Positions 52,580 through 60,472 of a stretch of DNA of 64,000 bases are shown in pieces (the stretch's first letter is position 1; each line of letters opens with the position of its first letter). The notes under the pieces were generated by a model that made no database searches, was not told the DNA's origin, and was given only the letters and a program-made list of their open reading frames with translations. Source of the stretch: Natronosporangium hydrolyticum (GTDB taxonomy: Bacteria > Actinomycetota > Actinomycetes > Mycobacteriales > Micromonosporaceae); NCBI RefSeq assembly GCF_016925615.1, contig NZ_CP070499.1, forward strand, positions 5,270,001 through 5,334,000, written 5' to 3'. A program made the translations under genes and the position numbers.

Positions 52580-53698
52580 TCAGGAACGTCCCGGGGCCAC
52601 GGTCGGGTCGATGGCGGCTGCCGCGTCGCCGACCCGCAGCACAGCGTCGTCGGCGACGTTGCGGCGGACCACCGCCAGCGCGATCGGGCCCAGCTCGTAG
52701 TGGCGGGCGGCGGTCCCCACGAAGCCGACGCCTCGCTCGCCGGCGACCACCGGGGTCCCGGACGCCGGCAGCTCGTCGGTGGTCACGCCGTCGAGGTGCA
52801 GCAGCACCAGCCGGCGCGGCGGACGGCCCAGGTGATGGACCCGGGCCACCGTCTCCTGACCGCGGTAACAACCCTTCTCTAGATGGACTGCGGGCGCCAC
52901 CAGGTCGATCTCCATGGGCAGAGTCCGGTGGTCGGTATCGAGTCCGATCCGCGGAACCCGGGCGGCGGCACGCAGCGCCTCGTAGGCCCAGATCCCGCAG
53001 GCGGCCACTCCGGCTCCCCGCAGCGCGCCCACCACCTCCGGCAGCTGGCCCCGGGGCACCAACAACTGCAGGCCGAGCCGGTCCCGCCAGACCCAGCCGC
53101 CGCCGGGGAACTCTTGGGCGTCGTATCGGCCGGTCGGCCGGGCGGGCACCGCACCGGTGGCGAACTTCGGCCCCGGCACCGGCGTGAACTCCGGCGGGCC
53201 GGGCACGGCCACCCCGAGCCCGGCGAGCGCCTGCTCGGCGGCCGGGCCAAGCAACGAAAGCAACGCCTGCTCGGCGCTGGCCTCCCGCGGCTCCACCCGG
53301 GTGAGGAACTGCATCTTGGTCAGGAAATCGAGCAGCCCGGCCGCCGCGCCAGGCTCGGTCACCAGCCAGCTGGTGGCCGCGTCGTCGAGCAGGGTCGCAT
53401 GCTGCTCGACGTGACCGTGCGGGGAGAGCACCAGCGTCTCGGTCGCCACCCCCCGCGGCAGCTCAAGCAGGTGTTGCGTGGTCAGGTTGTGCAACCAGCT
53501 CAGCCGTTCCTCCCCCGGCACCGCAAGCACCTCGTGATGGCTCCGGTCGACGATCCCCACCTCGGTGGCGAGGAGTCGTTGCTCCCGCAACGGATCGCCG
53601 TAGTGGGCCGCCGCCGGTGCGTCGACCGCCGCCGGGTCGAGCGCAGCCACGGTCACCGCAGTGGTGGGGAATCCGGTCGTCGACACCGGCTGGCTCAT
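52580..53698 (-). CDS. ygfZ: YgfZ/GcvT-type folate-binding protein
   Basis: The 372-residue protein has a GcvT-like folate fold (GIVDRSHHEVLAVPGEERLSWLHNL, in part) and the YgfZ signature KGCYRGQE near residues 280-287. YgfZ assists repair or assembly of iron-sulfur enzymes. It overlaps the Fur-type gene by 4 bp. M. tuberculosis Rv0811c is the counterpart. Confidence 0.92.
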   Translation of the reverse strand: MSQPVSTTGFPTTAVTVAALDPAAVDAPAAAHYGDPLREQRLLATEVGIVDRSHHEVLAVPGEERLSWLHNLTTQHLLELPRGVATETLVLSPHGHVEQHATLLDDAATSWLVTEPGAAAGLLDFLTKMQFLTRVEPREASAEQALLSLLGPAAEQALAGLGVAVPGPPEFTPVPGPKFATGAVPARPTGRYDAQEFPGGGWVWRDRLGLQLLVPRGQLPEVVGALRGAGVAACGIWAYEALRAAARVPRIGLDTDHRTLPMEIDLVAPAVHLEKGCYRGQETVARVHHLGRPPRRLVLLHLDGVTTDELPASGTPVVAGERGVGFVGTAARHYELGPIALAVVRRNVADDAVLRVGDAAAAIDPTVAPGRS

Positions 53699-54117
53699 TG
53701 GTCCGCCTCACAATCGGCGCAGCGCCCGAACAGGGCGATATGGGCGATGTCCACCTGGAAGCCACGCTCGGTGTGCAGTCGTTCGGCGACCGGCCGGAGC
53801 AGCTCCGGATCGGCGTCGGCGACCGCGCCGCAGCTACGGCAGACCAGATGAACGTGCTGATGATCTTCGGCTGGATGGTAGGTGGGGGCGCCGTGGGACA
53901 GGTGGGTGTGGGTGACCAGGCCGAGCTGCTCGAGCAACTCCAACGACCGATAGACGGTGGTGATATTGACCGAGTCCGCGGCCTGCTGCACCAGGGCGTG
54001 CACCTGCTCGGGCGTGGCATGGCCGAGCCGGCGCACCGCATCCAGCACCAACTGCCGTTGCGGCGTCATCCGGAGCCCGCGCGAACGCAGCACCTGGGCC
54101 AACGATGTCTCCGGCAC
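53695..54117 (-). CDS. Fur-family metal-responsive repressor
   Basis: The 140-residue protein has an N-terminal winged helix (GLRMTPQRQLVLDAVRRLGHATPEQV, in part), NITTVYRSLELLEQLGLV, and the metal motif HQHVHLVCRSCG with a second CxxC (CADC). Which metal (iron, zinc) it senses is not clear. GTG start at 54117, upstream frame is open but not family-like. It leads the operon with ygfZ. Confidence 0.92.
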   Translation of the reverse strand: MPETSLAQVLRSRGLRMTPQRQLVLDAVRRLGHATPEQVHALVQQAADSVNITTVYRSLELLEQLGLVTHTHLSHGAPTYHPAEDHQHVHLVCRSCGAVADADPELLRPVAERLHTERGFQVDIAHIALFGRCADCEADQ

Positions 54118-54181
54118 CGCTCGATGATAGTCCGGCCGGCGCCGCGCGCCGACCGTGCCCAGCCCCACTGAAATCTCGGTT

Positions 54182-54201
54182 AAGTCCGAAAAAACGGACT
54201 T
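54182..54201. promoter_or_regulatory. inverted repeat in the fur upstream region
   Basis: AAGTCCG-AAAAAA-CGGACTT is a perfect 7-bp inverted repeat, 65 bp upstream of the fur start. A second stem (CCTTGGC-CGG-GCCAAGG) follows at about 54205-54221. They could be operator sites of Fur autoregulation or of the divergent gene. Confidence 0.45.
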
Positions 54202-54314
54202 CGCCTTGGCCGGGCCAAGGGCGGCGCATACGCGCCGATAATACTCATGAACAGTGATGGAGCACACGCCGTGACCTGGTGTTTTAGCTTCAGATCCGCG
54301 CCTAGCCTGACCCA

Positions 54315-55370
54315 ATGCAAACCCCCCAGCCCCCCCGAGAGCGTCACGTTCGCCGATCGACCGCCACCCCCGTCCGTCACCGCCGCCGGTGGCTGCGGCC
54401 GACCCTCGGCTGGCTCGCCGACCACACCGCCGATCTCGCCGACACCGTCACCAGCTGGTCTCGCCGCGTCCGCTCGGCCGCCCCCGGCTACACCTGGCTT
54501 CACCGCCGCAGCGCCCCGGCGAGGGCCGCGCTGCGCCGCCGCGCCGAACTAATCCCGCAGGCAGTCCGGCTCCGCGCCCGGCGCGCCTCGCTCGCTGTCG
54601 CGCTACTGATGCTGCTGGCGATCGCACCGGCGCTGGTGGCTACCAACTCGGCGCACCGCACTCAGCCCGCCAGCGCCGCCGCCGACGATGCCCCGGAGGT
54701 GCTCACCGAGCGGCGGGATACCGCCGATCTCAGTTCCCGATCCCTGCTTCGGGCGATGGTCCAACCCCCGGCAGCCCCCCGGCCGGCGGCGGCCGCGCCG
54801 CAGCTGCGACCGCCCGAGCCGGAGCCCGAACCGGAGCCGGAGCCGGAACCCGAACCCGAGCCCGAGCCGGAACCCGAGCCGGAGCCCGAGCCGCCGGCCG
54901 AGGAGGCCGCCGAAGAGTCCACTCCAGATACTCCACCGGCACCGATCGGCGGGTTGAACGAACGACAGATGGAGCACGCGGGAACCATCGTCCGGGTCGG
55001 GCAGGAGCTAGGGCTGCCAGAGCAGGCGTACGTGGTGGCGATCGCGACTGCGTTGCAGGAGAGCAACCTACGAGTGCTGGCGAACCCGGCGTACCCGGAG
55101 TCGTACCAGATCCCCAACGACGGCGAAGGCTACGACCACGACTCGGTCGGCATCTTCCAACAGCGACCGATCTCCGGTTGGGGCACCGTCGCCGAGTGCA
55201 TGGACCCGGAGCACTCCACCCGGACGTTCTACCAGGCTCTACAGCAGGTGCCGGGCTGGGAGAACCTGCCGGTCACGGTCGCCGCGCAGACCGTACAGGT
55301 CTCCGCCTTCCCCGACCACTACGCCAAGCACGAGCCGCTGGCCCGGCAACTCGTCGCCGCGCTTACCTGA
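54315..55370 (+). CDS. secreted lysozyme-like protein with a (Glu-Pro)n wall-spanning segment
   Basis: The 351-residue protein has an unusually long Arg-rich N-terminus (about 90 residues), a membrane segment (ASLAVALLMLLAIAPALVA) and a 27-residue alternating Pro/Glu run (about 168-194). Its C-terminal domain of about 130 residues is like actinobacterial lytic-transglycosylase/lysozyme-like proteins (QEAYVVAIATALQESNLR is close to its AYVVAIATALQESNLR; DSVGIFQQRP). TAGCCT ends six bases before the ATG, suggesting leaderless translation. The catalytic Glu is probably in QESNL. It probably remodels peptidoglycan. Confidence 0.82.
   Translation: MQTPQPPRERHVRRSTATPVRHRRRWLRPTLGWLADHTADLADTVTSWSRRVRSAAPGYTWLHRRSAPARAALRRRAELIPQAVRLRARRASLAVALLMLLAIAPALVATNSAHRTQPASAAADDAPEVLTERRDTADLSSRSLLRAMVQPPAAPRPAAAAPQLRPPEPEPEPEPEPEPEPEPEPEPEPEPEPPAEEAAEESTPDTPPAPIGGLNERQMEHAGTIVRVGQELGLPEQAYVVAIATALQESNLRVLANPAYPESYQIPNDGEGYDHDSVGIFQQRPISGWGTVAECMDPEHSTRTFYQALQQVPGWENLPVTVAAQTVQVSAFPDHYAKHEPLARQLVAALT
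54817..54897 (+). repeat. (GAGCCG/GAACCC)n tract encoding an alternating Pro-Glu run
   Basis: A run of about 13 six-base units encodes (Pro-Glu)n with synonymous changes between GAG/GAA and CCG/CCC. Such stretches are stiff and thought to span the cell wall; the length may vary. Confidence 0.8.
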
Positions 55371-55387
55371 GGCGGTAGGCTGCCCGG

Positions 55388-56233
55388 GTGATCGAACCCG
55401 TGGTGGTGATGCTCGGTCGCGGCCGAGTTCCGGTGGACACGCCGCTGCTACGCGCCGACGACCTCGGCGTCCTGCGCGGTGACGGCGTCTTCGAGACGAT
55501 GCACGTCCGCGGTGGGCGGCCGTGGCTGCTCGACGAGCATCTGGCCCGGATGGTCAACTCCGCCGCGCGCCTGGAGCTGCCGCTGCCGGAGCGTTCGGTG
55601 CTGCGGGAGCTGGCCGAGACCGCGCTGCGGGGCTGGCCGGCCGATCAGGAGGGTGCGCTGCGGTTGGTCTGCACCCGGGGCCCGGAGTGGGGGGGACCGG
55701 CCACGGTCTTCGCCACCCTGGCGCCGATCCGGGACGCCACCCGGCTCGCCCGCGCCCAAGGGCTCACCGTCGCCACCGCCACGCTCGGCTTCCCGGTGGC
55801 GGTGCGCGAAGGCGCCCCCTGGCTGCTCGGTGGCGTCAAGGCGCTGTCGTACGCGGTAAACATGGCCTGCCAGCGGTGGGCTGCCCAACAAGGACTCGAC
55901 GACGTCCTGTGGGTCTCCACCGACGGGTACGCGTTGGAGGCGCCTACTTCGACCCTGTGCTGGCTGCGGGATGAGACGCTGAGCACGGTCCCGGCCGACC
56001 AGACCGGGGTGCTGCCCGGCACTACCGCCCGGTGGTTGCTGGACCACGCGGCTGACCTCGGCTGCCGCGCCACGGAGCAGCTGGTCCAGCCGGAGGAGCT
56101 GACCGCCGCGGACGGGGTGTGGCTGGTCTCGTCGGTGCGGGGGGTCGCCGCGGTGCGAGAGCTGGACGGGGTCGCGCTAAAACCGTCTCCGCTAACCGCC
56201 GACCTGCAACGCCTCGCCGGCCACCCGATCTAG
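55388..56233 (+). CDS. pabC: class IV aminotransferase family, probable 4-amino-4-deoxychorismate lyase
   Basis: The 281-residue PLP enzyme has the fold-IV pattern: LRADDLGVLRGDGVFETMHV, the Lys in LLGGVKALSYAVNMACQR, and VWLVSSVRGVAAV. This fits PabC, which makes 4-aminobenzoate for folate. TAGGCT ends six bases before the GTG, so the gene may be leaderless. In position it parallels Rv0812. Confidence 0.88.
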   Translation: MIEPVVVMLGRGRVPVDTPLLRADDLGVLRGDGVFETMHVRGGRPWLLDEHLARMVNSAARLELPLPERSVLRELAETALRGWPADQEGALRLVCTRGPEWGGPATVFATLAPIRDATRLARAQGLTVATATLGFPVAVREGAPWLLGGVKALSYAVNMACQRWAAQQGLDDVLWVSTDGYALEAPTSTLCWLRDETLSTVPADQTGVLPGTTARWLLDHAADLGCRATEQLVQPEELTAADGVWLVSSVRGVAAVRELDGVALKPSPLTADLQRLAGHPI

Positions 56234-56240
56234 CGCCCGG

Positions 56241-57629
56241 ATGCCGGCCGAGATCAACCTTGATCATCCGCCGCCTCCTGAGCAGGCAGCGGCGCAGTCG
56301 TTGCGGTCCCGGCTCCGGCACCGGCCCGGTTACCCGAATCCGGTCCTCGCCGGGCTCGGAGCCGGGCTGATCGCCGTCCTGCTGCTCACGCTGACCGGAG
56401 CCCCACCGCCACCAGCCAGTGCCCGAGTGGTGTTCCATACCAGCGCCGACGCCTTTCACCTCGACGATCACCACGTCTACACCATCCACTCCGCACCGGA
56501 CCAGACAGCGCGGGTGACCGCGCACGACCTGTCCACCGGCCGGACCGCCTGGCGCTCGGAGATCCCCGCGGGCACGGACCACCACTTCCGGTCCTTCGCC
56601 GGCCACCGGCTGGTGCTGACCACCTCCTTCGACCTGGGCGAGGGCACCACGAGCGCGCTGGACTGGCAGACCGGTGAGCTGCTGTGGACCGCCGCCGGGT
56701 CACCGGCCGCGGTCGGCGACGAGCTCGTGGTGCTGGAGCAACGGGAGGACGGGCGGCCGCTCTCCACCGCTCCCGTTCTGTCCGCTGTCGACCCCACCAC
56801 CGGGTCGCCGCGGTGGCAGCTGCCGGCCGCCCTCAGCCACGTCACTGCTGACATCGCCGAGGGCCGGGTCTACGGGGCCCACGAGGGTGAGCTCATCCGA
56901 TTCGATCCCGCCACCGGCGAGCCGGTCGCCGCCACGAAAGCGGCGGAACCCCCGTGGGTGATCTCGCACCTGCAAACCATCGACTCGGCGGTGCTGGTGC
57001 AGCAGCTCGATTTCCAGGAGCGGGTGGCCCGACTGCGGGCGTTCGATTCGCAGTCGCTGACGCTGCGCTGGGAGCTGGACACCCAGATCGGCCCCGACGA
57101 TGCGGTGTTTCCGGTGCGCTGTGGCGAACTGCTCTGTCTGGCCGGTGACGGGGTGCTGCACGGAGTGGATCCCGCCACCGGCGAAAAGCGCTGGACCGCC
57201 GCCGATCCGGTGCGGTACATCATCTGGCATGCCCCGGCCGGGGAGCATCCGTTCAGCGACCACCTGCTGGTGGTGGCCGGGCCCGATCCGCGCGGGCCCC
57301 AGCGGTTACTGGCGACCGACACCGGCCAGACGGTCGCGACCTTCTCGGACTGGCGGCTGGTGCCAGGCTCGCCCGGCGCCGACGTCGAGGCCTCCGCCGA
57401 CGCCCCGACGCTGGCGCTCCGGGCGGCGGGCGACGCCGGCCCCCGGCTGGGGGTGCTGCGTCCGGACCGGTCCGGCATCATCCCGTTGACCACCGCTGGC
57501 GGCGAGCCTCCCGACCAGCCTGGGTGCCTGGTGCAGTGGCCGCACCTGGTCTGCCGATCGGATGCGCCTGGGGCTCGGGCGTCGCTGACGGTCTGGCTCG
57601 TCGACCCGAAACTCCAGCTACTCCCGTGA
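56241..57629 (+). CDS. membrane-anchored PQQ-like beta-propeller protein
   Basis: The 462-residue protein has one N-terminal membrane segment (VLAGLGAGLIAVLLLTLTG) and a PQQ-like propeller outside the cell, with blades such as LDWQTGELLWTAAG, DPTTGSPRWQLP, RFDPATGEPVA and DPATGEKRWT. No PQQ-dehydrogenase active-site residues were seen. It follows pabC by 7 bp. Its role is unknown; an outside binding or scaffold function is likely. Confidence 0.85.
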   Translation: MPAEINLDHPPPPEQAAAQSLRSRLRHRPGYPNPVLAGLGAGLIAVLLLTLTGAPPPPASARVVFHTSADAFHLDDHHVYTIHSAPDQTARVTAHDLSTGRTAWRSEIPAGTDHHFRSFAGHRLVLTTSFDLGEGTTSALDWQTGELLWTAAGSPAAVGDELVVLEQREDGRPLSTAPVLSAVDPTTGSPRWQLPAALSHVTADIAEGRVYGAHEGELIRFDPATGEPVAATKAAEPPWVISHLQTIDSAVLVQQLDFQERVARLRAFDSQSLTLRWELDTQIGPDDAVFPVRCGELLCLAGDGVLHGVDPATGEKRWTAADPVRYIIWHAPAGEHPFSDHLLVVAGPDPRGPQRLLATDTGQTVATFSDWRLVPGSPGADVEASADAPTLALRAAGDAGPRLGVLRPDRSGIIPLTTAGGEPPDQPGCLVQWPHLVCRSDAPGARASLTVWLVDPKLQLLP

Positions 57630-57681
57630 TCAAAGTGACTAAGTGGCGCCTATAGCAGCCACTCAGTCACTTTGATCACGG
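57624..57681. terminator. 24-bp inverted repeat (hairpin) overlapping a stop codon
   Basis: Arms 57624-57647 and 57658-57681 (start CCGTGATCAAAGTGACT) pair at 23 of 24 positions around a 10-nt loop; the propeller gene's stop codon is inside the left arm. The long stem suggests a strong terminator. Confidence 0.75.
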
Positions 57682-57701
57682 AGCTACCAAAGAGGATTGT
57701 C

Positions 57702-57707
57702 TTGACA
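57702..57707 (+). promoter_or_regulatory. candidate -35 of the 57840 gene
   Basis: TTGACA is followed by AT-rich DNA (TATAACCATTTACG) and, further down, TAGGGT at about 57802. The 210-bp gap is AT-rich for this genome. Which -10 is used is unclear. Confidence 0.4.
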
Positions 57708-57839
57708 TATAACCATTTACGCGCCGTAAAGCCTCTGACTCCGCAGGGTAGTTGAGGCGAAATGTGAATGATCTTGTTTTTGGGCGGGTAACTTCCTGTT
57801 CTAGGGTTAACGCGACGATCGCGGCGACGGGGGAAGCCT

Positions 57840-58403
57840 GTGTCTGGACCGGATCGCTTCGGATCGACCGCCCGGCAAGTGGCGGCGACGATATGGCAGG
57901 AACACTGGCGGGCGATCACCGCCGGGTCGGTGGCGTTGGGCGGACTCGCCCTGCTCGCCTTCGCTCCGGCAGGGCTGGCGCTCGGGGTGGAGAGGTTCGC
58001 TGAACGCAACGCCGATGCGGCGATCGGCCATCCACTCGGCGCCGAGGTCACCGACGGCCACATCACCTTCATCGTCCATGAGATCCGGTGCGGACCGGAT
58101 GAGCAGGGCGAAACCACCCATGGCCGGCTGTGCGAGGTGACCATCGGAGCTCGCAACGACGGGACCGCCACCGCGACGATCCCCGGCGACCGGCAGCACC
58201 TCGCCGGCCCCGATGGGCTACGACACCTGCCGGTGCCCGGCGAGCCGGCGCCGTTCGGGACCCTCCCGCCGGGCACGGCGGCGACCGCAGTGCTCAGCTA
58301 TGACCTGCCGGAGCACGCCGACATCACCCACGTACGGCTCCACGGCGATGTCTACACCGAAGGCGAGTCGGTCGGCCTCGACGCACCGCCACTGCCCCGG
58401 TGA
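57840..58403 (+). CDS. membrane protein with an Ig-like (DUF4352-type) outer domain
   Basis: The 187-residue protein has one membrane segment (ITAGSVALGGLALLAFAPAGLAL) and an extracellular domain with a beta-sandwich look (VTDGHITFIVHEIRCG, CEVTIGARNDGTATATIPGDRQHL, in part), as in DUF4352/TRF2-like proteins. The GTG start has GGGGGAAG upstream. Role unknown; members often are surface-exposed. Confidence 0.8.
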   Translation: MSGPDRFGSTARQVAATIWQEHWRAITAGSVALGGLALLAFAPAGLALGVERFAERNADAAIGHPLGAEVTDGHITFIVHEIRCGPDEQGETTHGRLCEVTIGARNDGTATATIPGDRQHLAGPDGLRHLPVPGEPAPFGTLPPGTAATAVLSYDLPEHADITHVRLHGDVYTEGESVGLDAPPLPR

Positions 58404-58445
58404 CCACTGCCCCGAAGAGCACTTGTGCCGGCCAGCGCTGGCCGA

Positions 58446-59024
58446 TCAGGCCCGGGTCAGCCGAGCCGACAGATGCGGCGCCAGCCCGTGGCCGACCGCC
58501 GCAAGCTCCTGGGCGTAGAGCAGCGCCCCTTCGACGATGCCGTAGAGCCGCTTGCCGGCCGTAACCTCTTTGGCGGTGGTGGTCCGCAGCACCGCGTCGG
58601 TGGCGAGCTCCACCTGGTGACCGCTGACCCGGCCGACGTGCAGCTCCATGATCCCGGTCGGGGTGGTGAGCAGGACCTCAAGCTCGCCGGTCGGCTCGCC
58701 GTCCACCATCACCGGTCGCCACCAACCGCTCTCCCGACCCGCCGGCCGGATCGCCTGCGAGCGCTCGTCCAACAGCCAGGCGCGCGACTCGTACGCCAGG
58801 AACGGTCGGCCGTCGTGGCTGATCCGGATCTCCTGGGCGTAGTCGAAATCCTCAATGGTGGGATAGCCGCCCCGGCCCCGACCCCGCCAACGCCCGACGT
58901 ACGCGCGCAGCGGCGCCAGCGCCGGATGCAGCGGCGGCCCGCTCTCGACATCGTCGGAGTCCTGATAGGGGTACGGCTCCACCGGCGGCGCGTGCAGCCA
59001 CGGCGGTTCCATCTCGGCGGTCAT
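58446..59024 (-). CDS. nitrobindin-like heme-binding FABP-family protein
   Basis: The 192-residue protein has the nitrobindin motif GRWRGRGRGGYPTIEDF near residues 45-60, a beta-barrel pattern (RISHDGRPFLAYESRAWL, in part) and a late His in VGHGLAPHLSARL that would bind heme iron. Nitrobindins bind NO or isomerise peroxynitrite. It overlaps a small membrane gene by 4 bp. It parallels Rv0813c. Confidence 0.9.
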   Translation of the reverse strand: MTAEMEPPWLHAPPVEPYPYQDSDDVESGPPLHPALAPLRAYVGRWRGRGRGGYPTIEDFDYAQEIRISHDGRPFLAYESRAWLLDERSQAIRPAGRESGWWRPVMVDGEPTGELEVLLTTPTGIMELHVGRVSGHQVELATDAVLRTTTAKEVTAGKRLYGIVEGALLYAQELAAVGHGLAPHLSARLTRA

Positions 59025-59122
59025 CGACTACGCCCCAGTCTGATCGCGAGGTAGACCAGGCCCCCGGCGAGTGCGCCGAACCCGGTCACCAGCAGGCTTA
59101 CGAACCCGATCTCAGTAACCAT
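59021..59122 (-). CDS. 33-residue single-helix membrane peptide
   Basis: A short gene encodes MVTEIGFVSLLVTGFGALAG followed by GLVYLAIRLGRSR: one membrane helix and a basic end. It overlaps the nitrobindin start by 4 bp (ATGA). Its ATG at 59122 is 24 bp from the divergent DsrE-type start. No function known. Confidence 0.65.
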   Translation of the reverse strand: MVTEIGFVSLLVTGFGALAGGLVYLAIRLGRSR

Positions 59123-59146
59123 CCCGCCGATCCTATGCTGTCGGGT

Positions 59147-59509
59147 ATGACCCGAGCGTTGGTCGTCAAGGTTACCGCTGGCGCGGACGCGCCGGAGCGG
59201 TGTGCGCAGGCGTTCACGGTGGCGGCGACGGCGGTCGCCGCCGGCGCGCAGGTGTCGCTCTGGCTCACCGGCGAATCGGCCTGGTTCGCGCTGCCGGACC
59301 GGGCCGCCGAGTTCGAGCTGCCCCACTCGGCCCCGCTGCCGGAGCTGCTCGCCGCGGTGATCGCCGGCGGGCAGGTGCGGCTCTGCACCCAGTGCGCGGC
59401 CCGGCGCGGCATCACCGAGGCGGACCTGCTGCCGGGGGTGATGATCGCCGGCGCCGCGGTCTTCGTGGAGGAGTCGCTCGCCGAGGGCGCGCAGGCGCTG
59501 GTCTACTAG
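59147..59509 (+). CDS. DsrE-family protein
   Basis: The 120-residue protein has the DsrE/F-like fold: ALVVKVTAGADAPERCAQAFTVA, in part; LPDRAAEFELPHSAPLPELL and VRLCTQCAARRGI with two Cys that could carry sulfur. TATGCT ends seven bases before the ATG, a possible leaderless mRNA. Its place between nitrobindin and a sulfurtransferase operon fits a sulfur-handling role. Confidence 0.85.
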   Translation: MTRALVVKVTAGADAPERCAQAFTVAATAVAAGAQVSLWLTGESAWFALPDRAAEFELPHSAPLPELLAAVIAGGQVRLCTQCAARRGITEADLLPGVMIAGAAVFVEESLAEGAQALVY

Positions 59510-59534
59510 CCCGGCCCGATCGGCCAGCCCCGGC

Positions 59535-60026
59535 CTACTCGTCGACGGTGGTATCGGCCGGCCGGCAGCCGGTGCTGACCGTCAACCGGACCTCACCCTC
59601 GCCAGCGACCTCACCGCGGATCGCCACGAAGTCGCCAGCGTCGGCGAAGAAACGGTTGCGGTTGGGGTTGTACCGGGCGCCCCACTGGGCTGGTAGCTCG
59701 TCGACGAGCTGCTCCAGCAACGGCTCCTCTTCGCCAGCGGGGACGGTGAACACCAAGGTCTGGTCTACCTCCGTGCCGGGCCGGGCGAGGGTGAGCCGGC
59801 AGCCGGCGGTCAGCTGGTATGGCTCGATCTCGACCGCCACCTGAGCCCCGGCGACCGAACCAATGGTCTCGACCGCCTCGTCGAGGGTCTCCCGACCGAC
59901 GGTGAGATCGCTCTGCCCCCGCACGGTCGGCGGATCATACTGCGCCGACCAGACCGCGGCCGCCACCAACACCACCGCCCAGATCGCCACCAGGCCGGTG
60001 ACCCACCAGCGCCGCTTACCAGTCAT
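59535..60026 (-). CDS. single-pass membrane protein, conserved, function unknown
   Basis: A protein of 163 residues starts at MTGKRRWW, with one membrane helix (VTGLVAIWAVVLVAAAVWSA) and an outer domain rich in Glu/Thr/Val (VRGQSDLTVGRETLDEAVE; GCRLTLARPGTEVDQTLVF). Two Cys may form a disulfide. No domain is recognised. It faces away from a strong intrinsic terminator. Confidence 0.75.
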   Translation of the reverse strand: MTGKRRWWVTGLVAIWAVVLVAAAVWSAQYDPPTVRGQSDLTVGRETLDEAVETIGSVAGAQVAVEIEPYQLTAGCRLTLARPGTEVDQTLVFTVPAGEEEPLLEQLVDELPAQWGARYNPNRNRFFADAGDFVAIRGEVAGEGEVRLTVSTGCRPADTTVDE

Positions 60027-60078
60027 CCGCACCCAGCAATCTTGCCATGGCCGGCCCACTCGCCGACTAGATCAAAAA

Positions 60079-60119
60079 CAAGAGTACGTGGTCCGCCTGG
60101 AGCGGACCACGTACTCTTG
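60079..60119 (-). terminator. intrinsic terminator of the sulfurtransferase operon
   Basis: A perfect 18-bp stem (60079-60096 with 60102-60119) with loop CTGGA is followed on the minus strand by TTTTTGATC. This is a classic rho-independent terminator for transcripts coming from the DUF1416 gene. Confidence 0.9.
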
Positions 60120-60133
60120 GCGCCCTACGGCGG

Positions 60134-60472
60134 TCAGGAGACGGCCAGCGCCACCTCGTTCACGCCACGCTCCGCGGCGACCTCAGCCTGACCGTCACCG
60201 TGCCGGGAGAGCGCCCGCACGGTCCACGAGCCGGGGGCGGCGAAGAACCGGAACACCCCCTCCGGCGAGCTGACTACCTCGGCTGCGAACTCGCCGCTGC
60301 GATCGAGCAGCCGGACGTACGCACCGGCCACCGGCTCCGCGGAGTCGAGAGTCCGGACCACACCGGTGATCACCGTCTCCCGCTCCAGGTCCACACCGGA
60401 GAGTGGAGCCGACTGGTCGGGAGCGGCGCAGCCGGCCGCCGCCGCCTGACCCGGGGCCGCACCCGCGCTCAT
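60134..60472 (-). CDS. DUF1416 protein (SseC-like)
   Basis: The 112-residue protein has a Cys in GCAAPDQSAPLSG, then a carboxypeptidase-regulatory-like beta sandwich (ETVITGVVRTLDSAEPVAGAYVRLLD, in part; GSWTVRALSRHG). Homologues (Rv0814c) always accompany CysA-type sulfurtransferases. It overlaps the sulfurtransferase gene by 4 bp. Confidence 0.9.
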   Translation of the reverse strand: MSAGAAPGQAAAAGCAAPDQSAPLSGVDLERETVITGVVRTLDSAEPVAGAYVRLLDRSGEFAAEVVSSPEGVFRFFAAPGSWTVRALSRHGDGQAEVAAERGVNEVALAVS

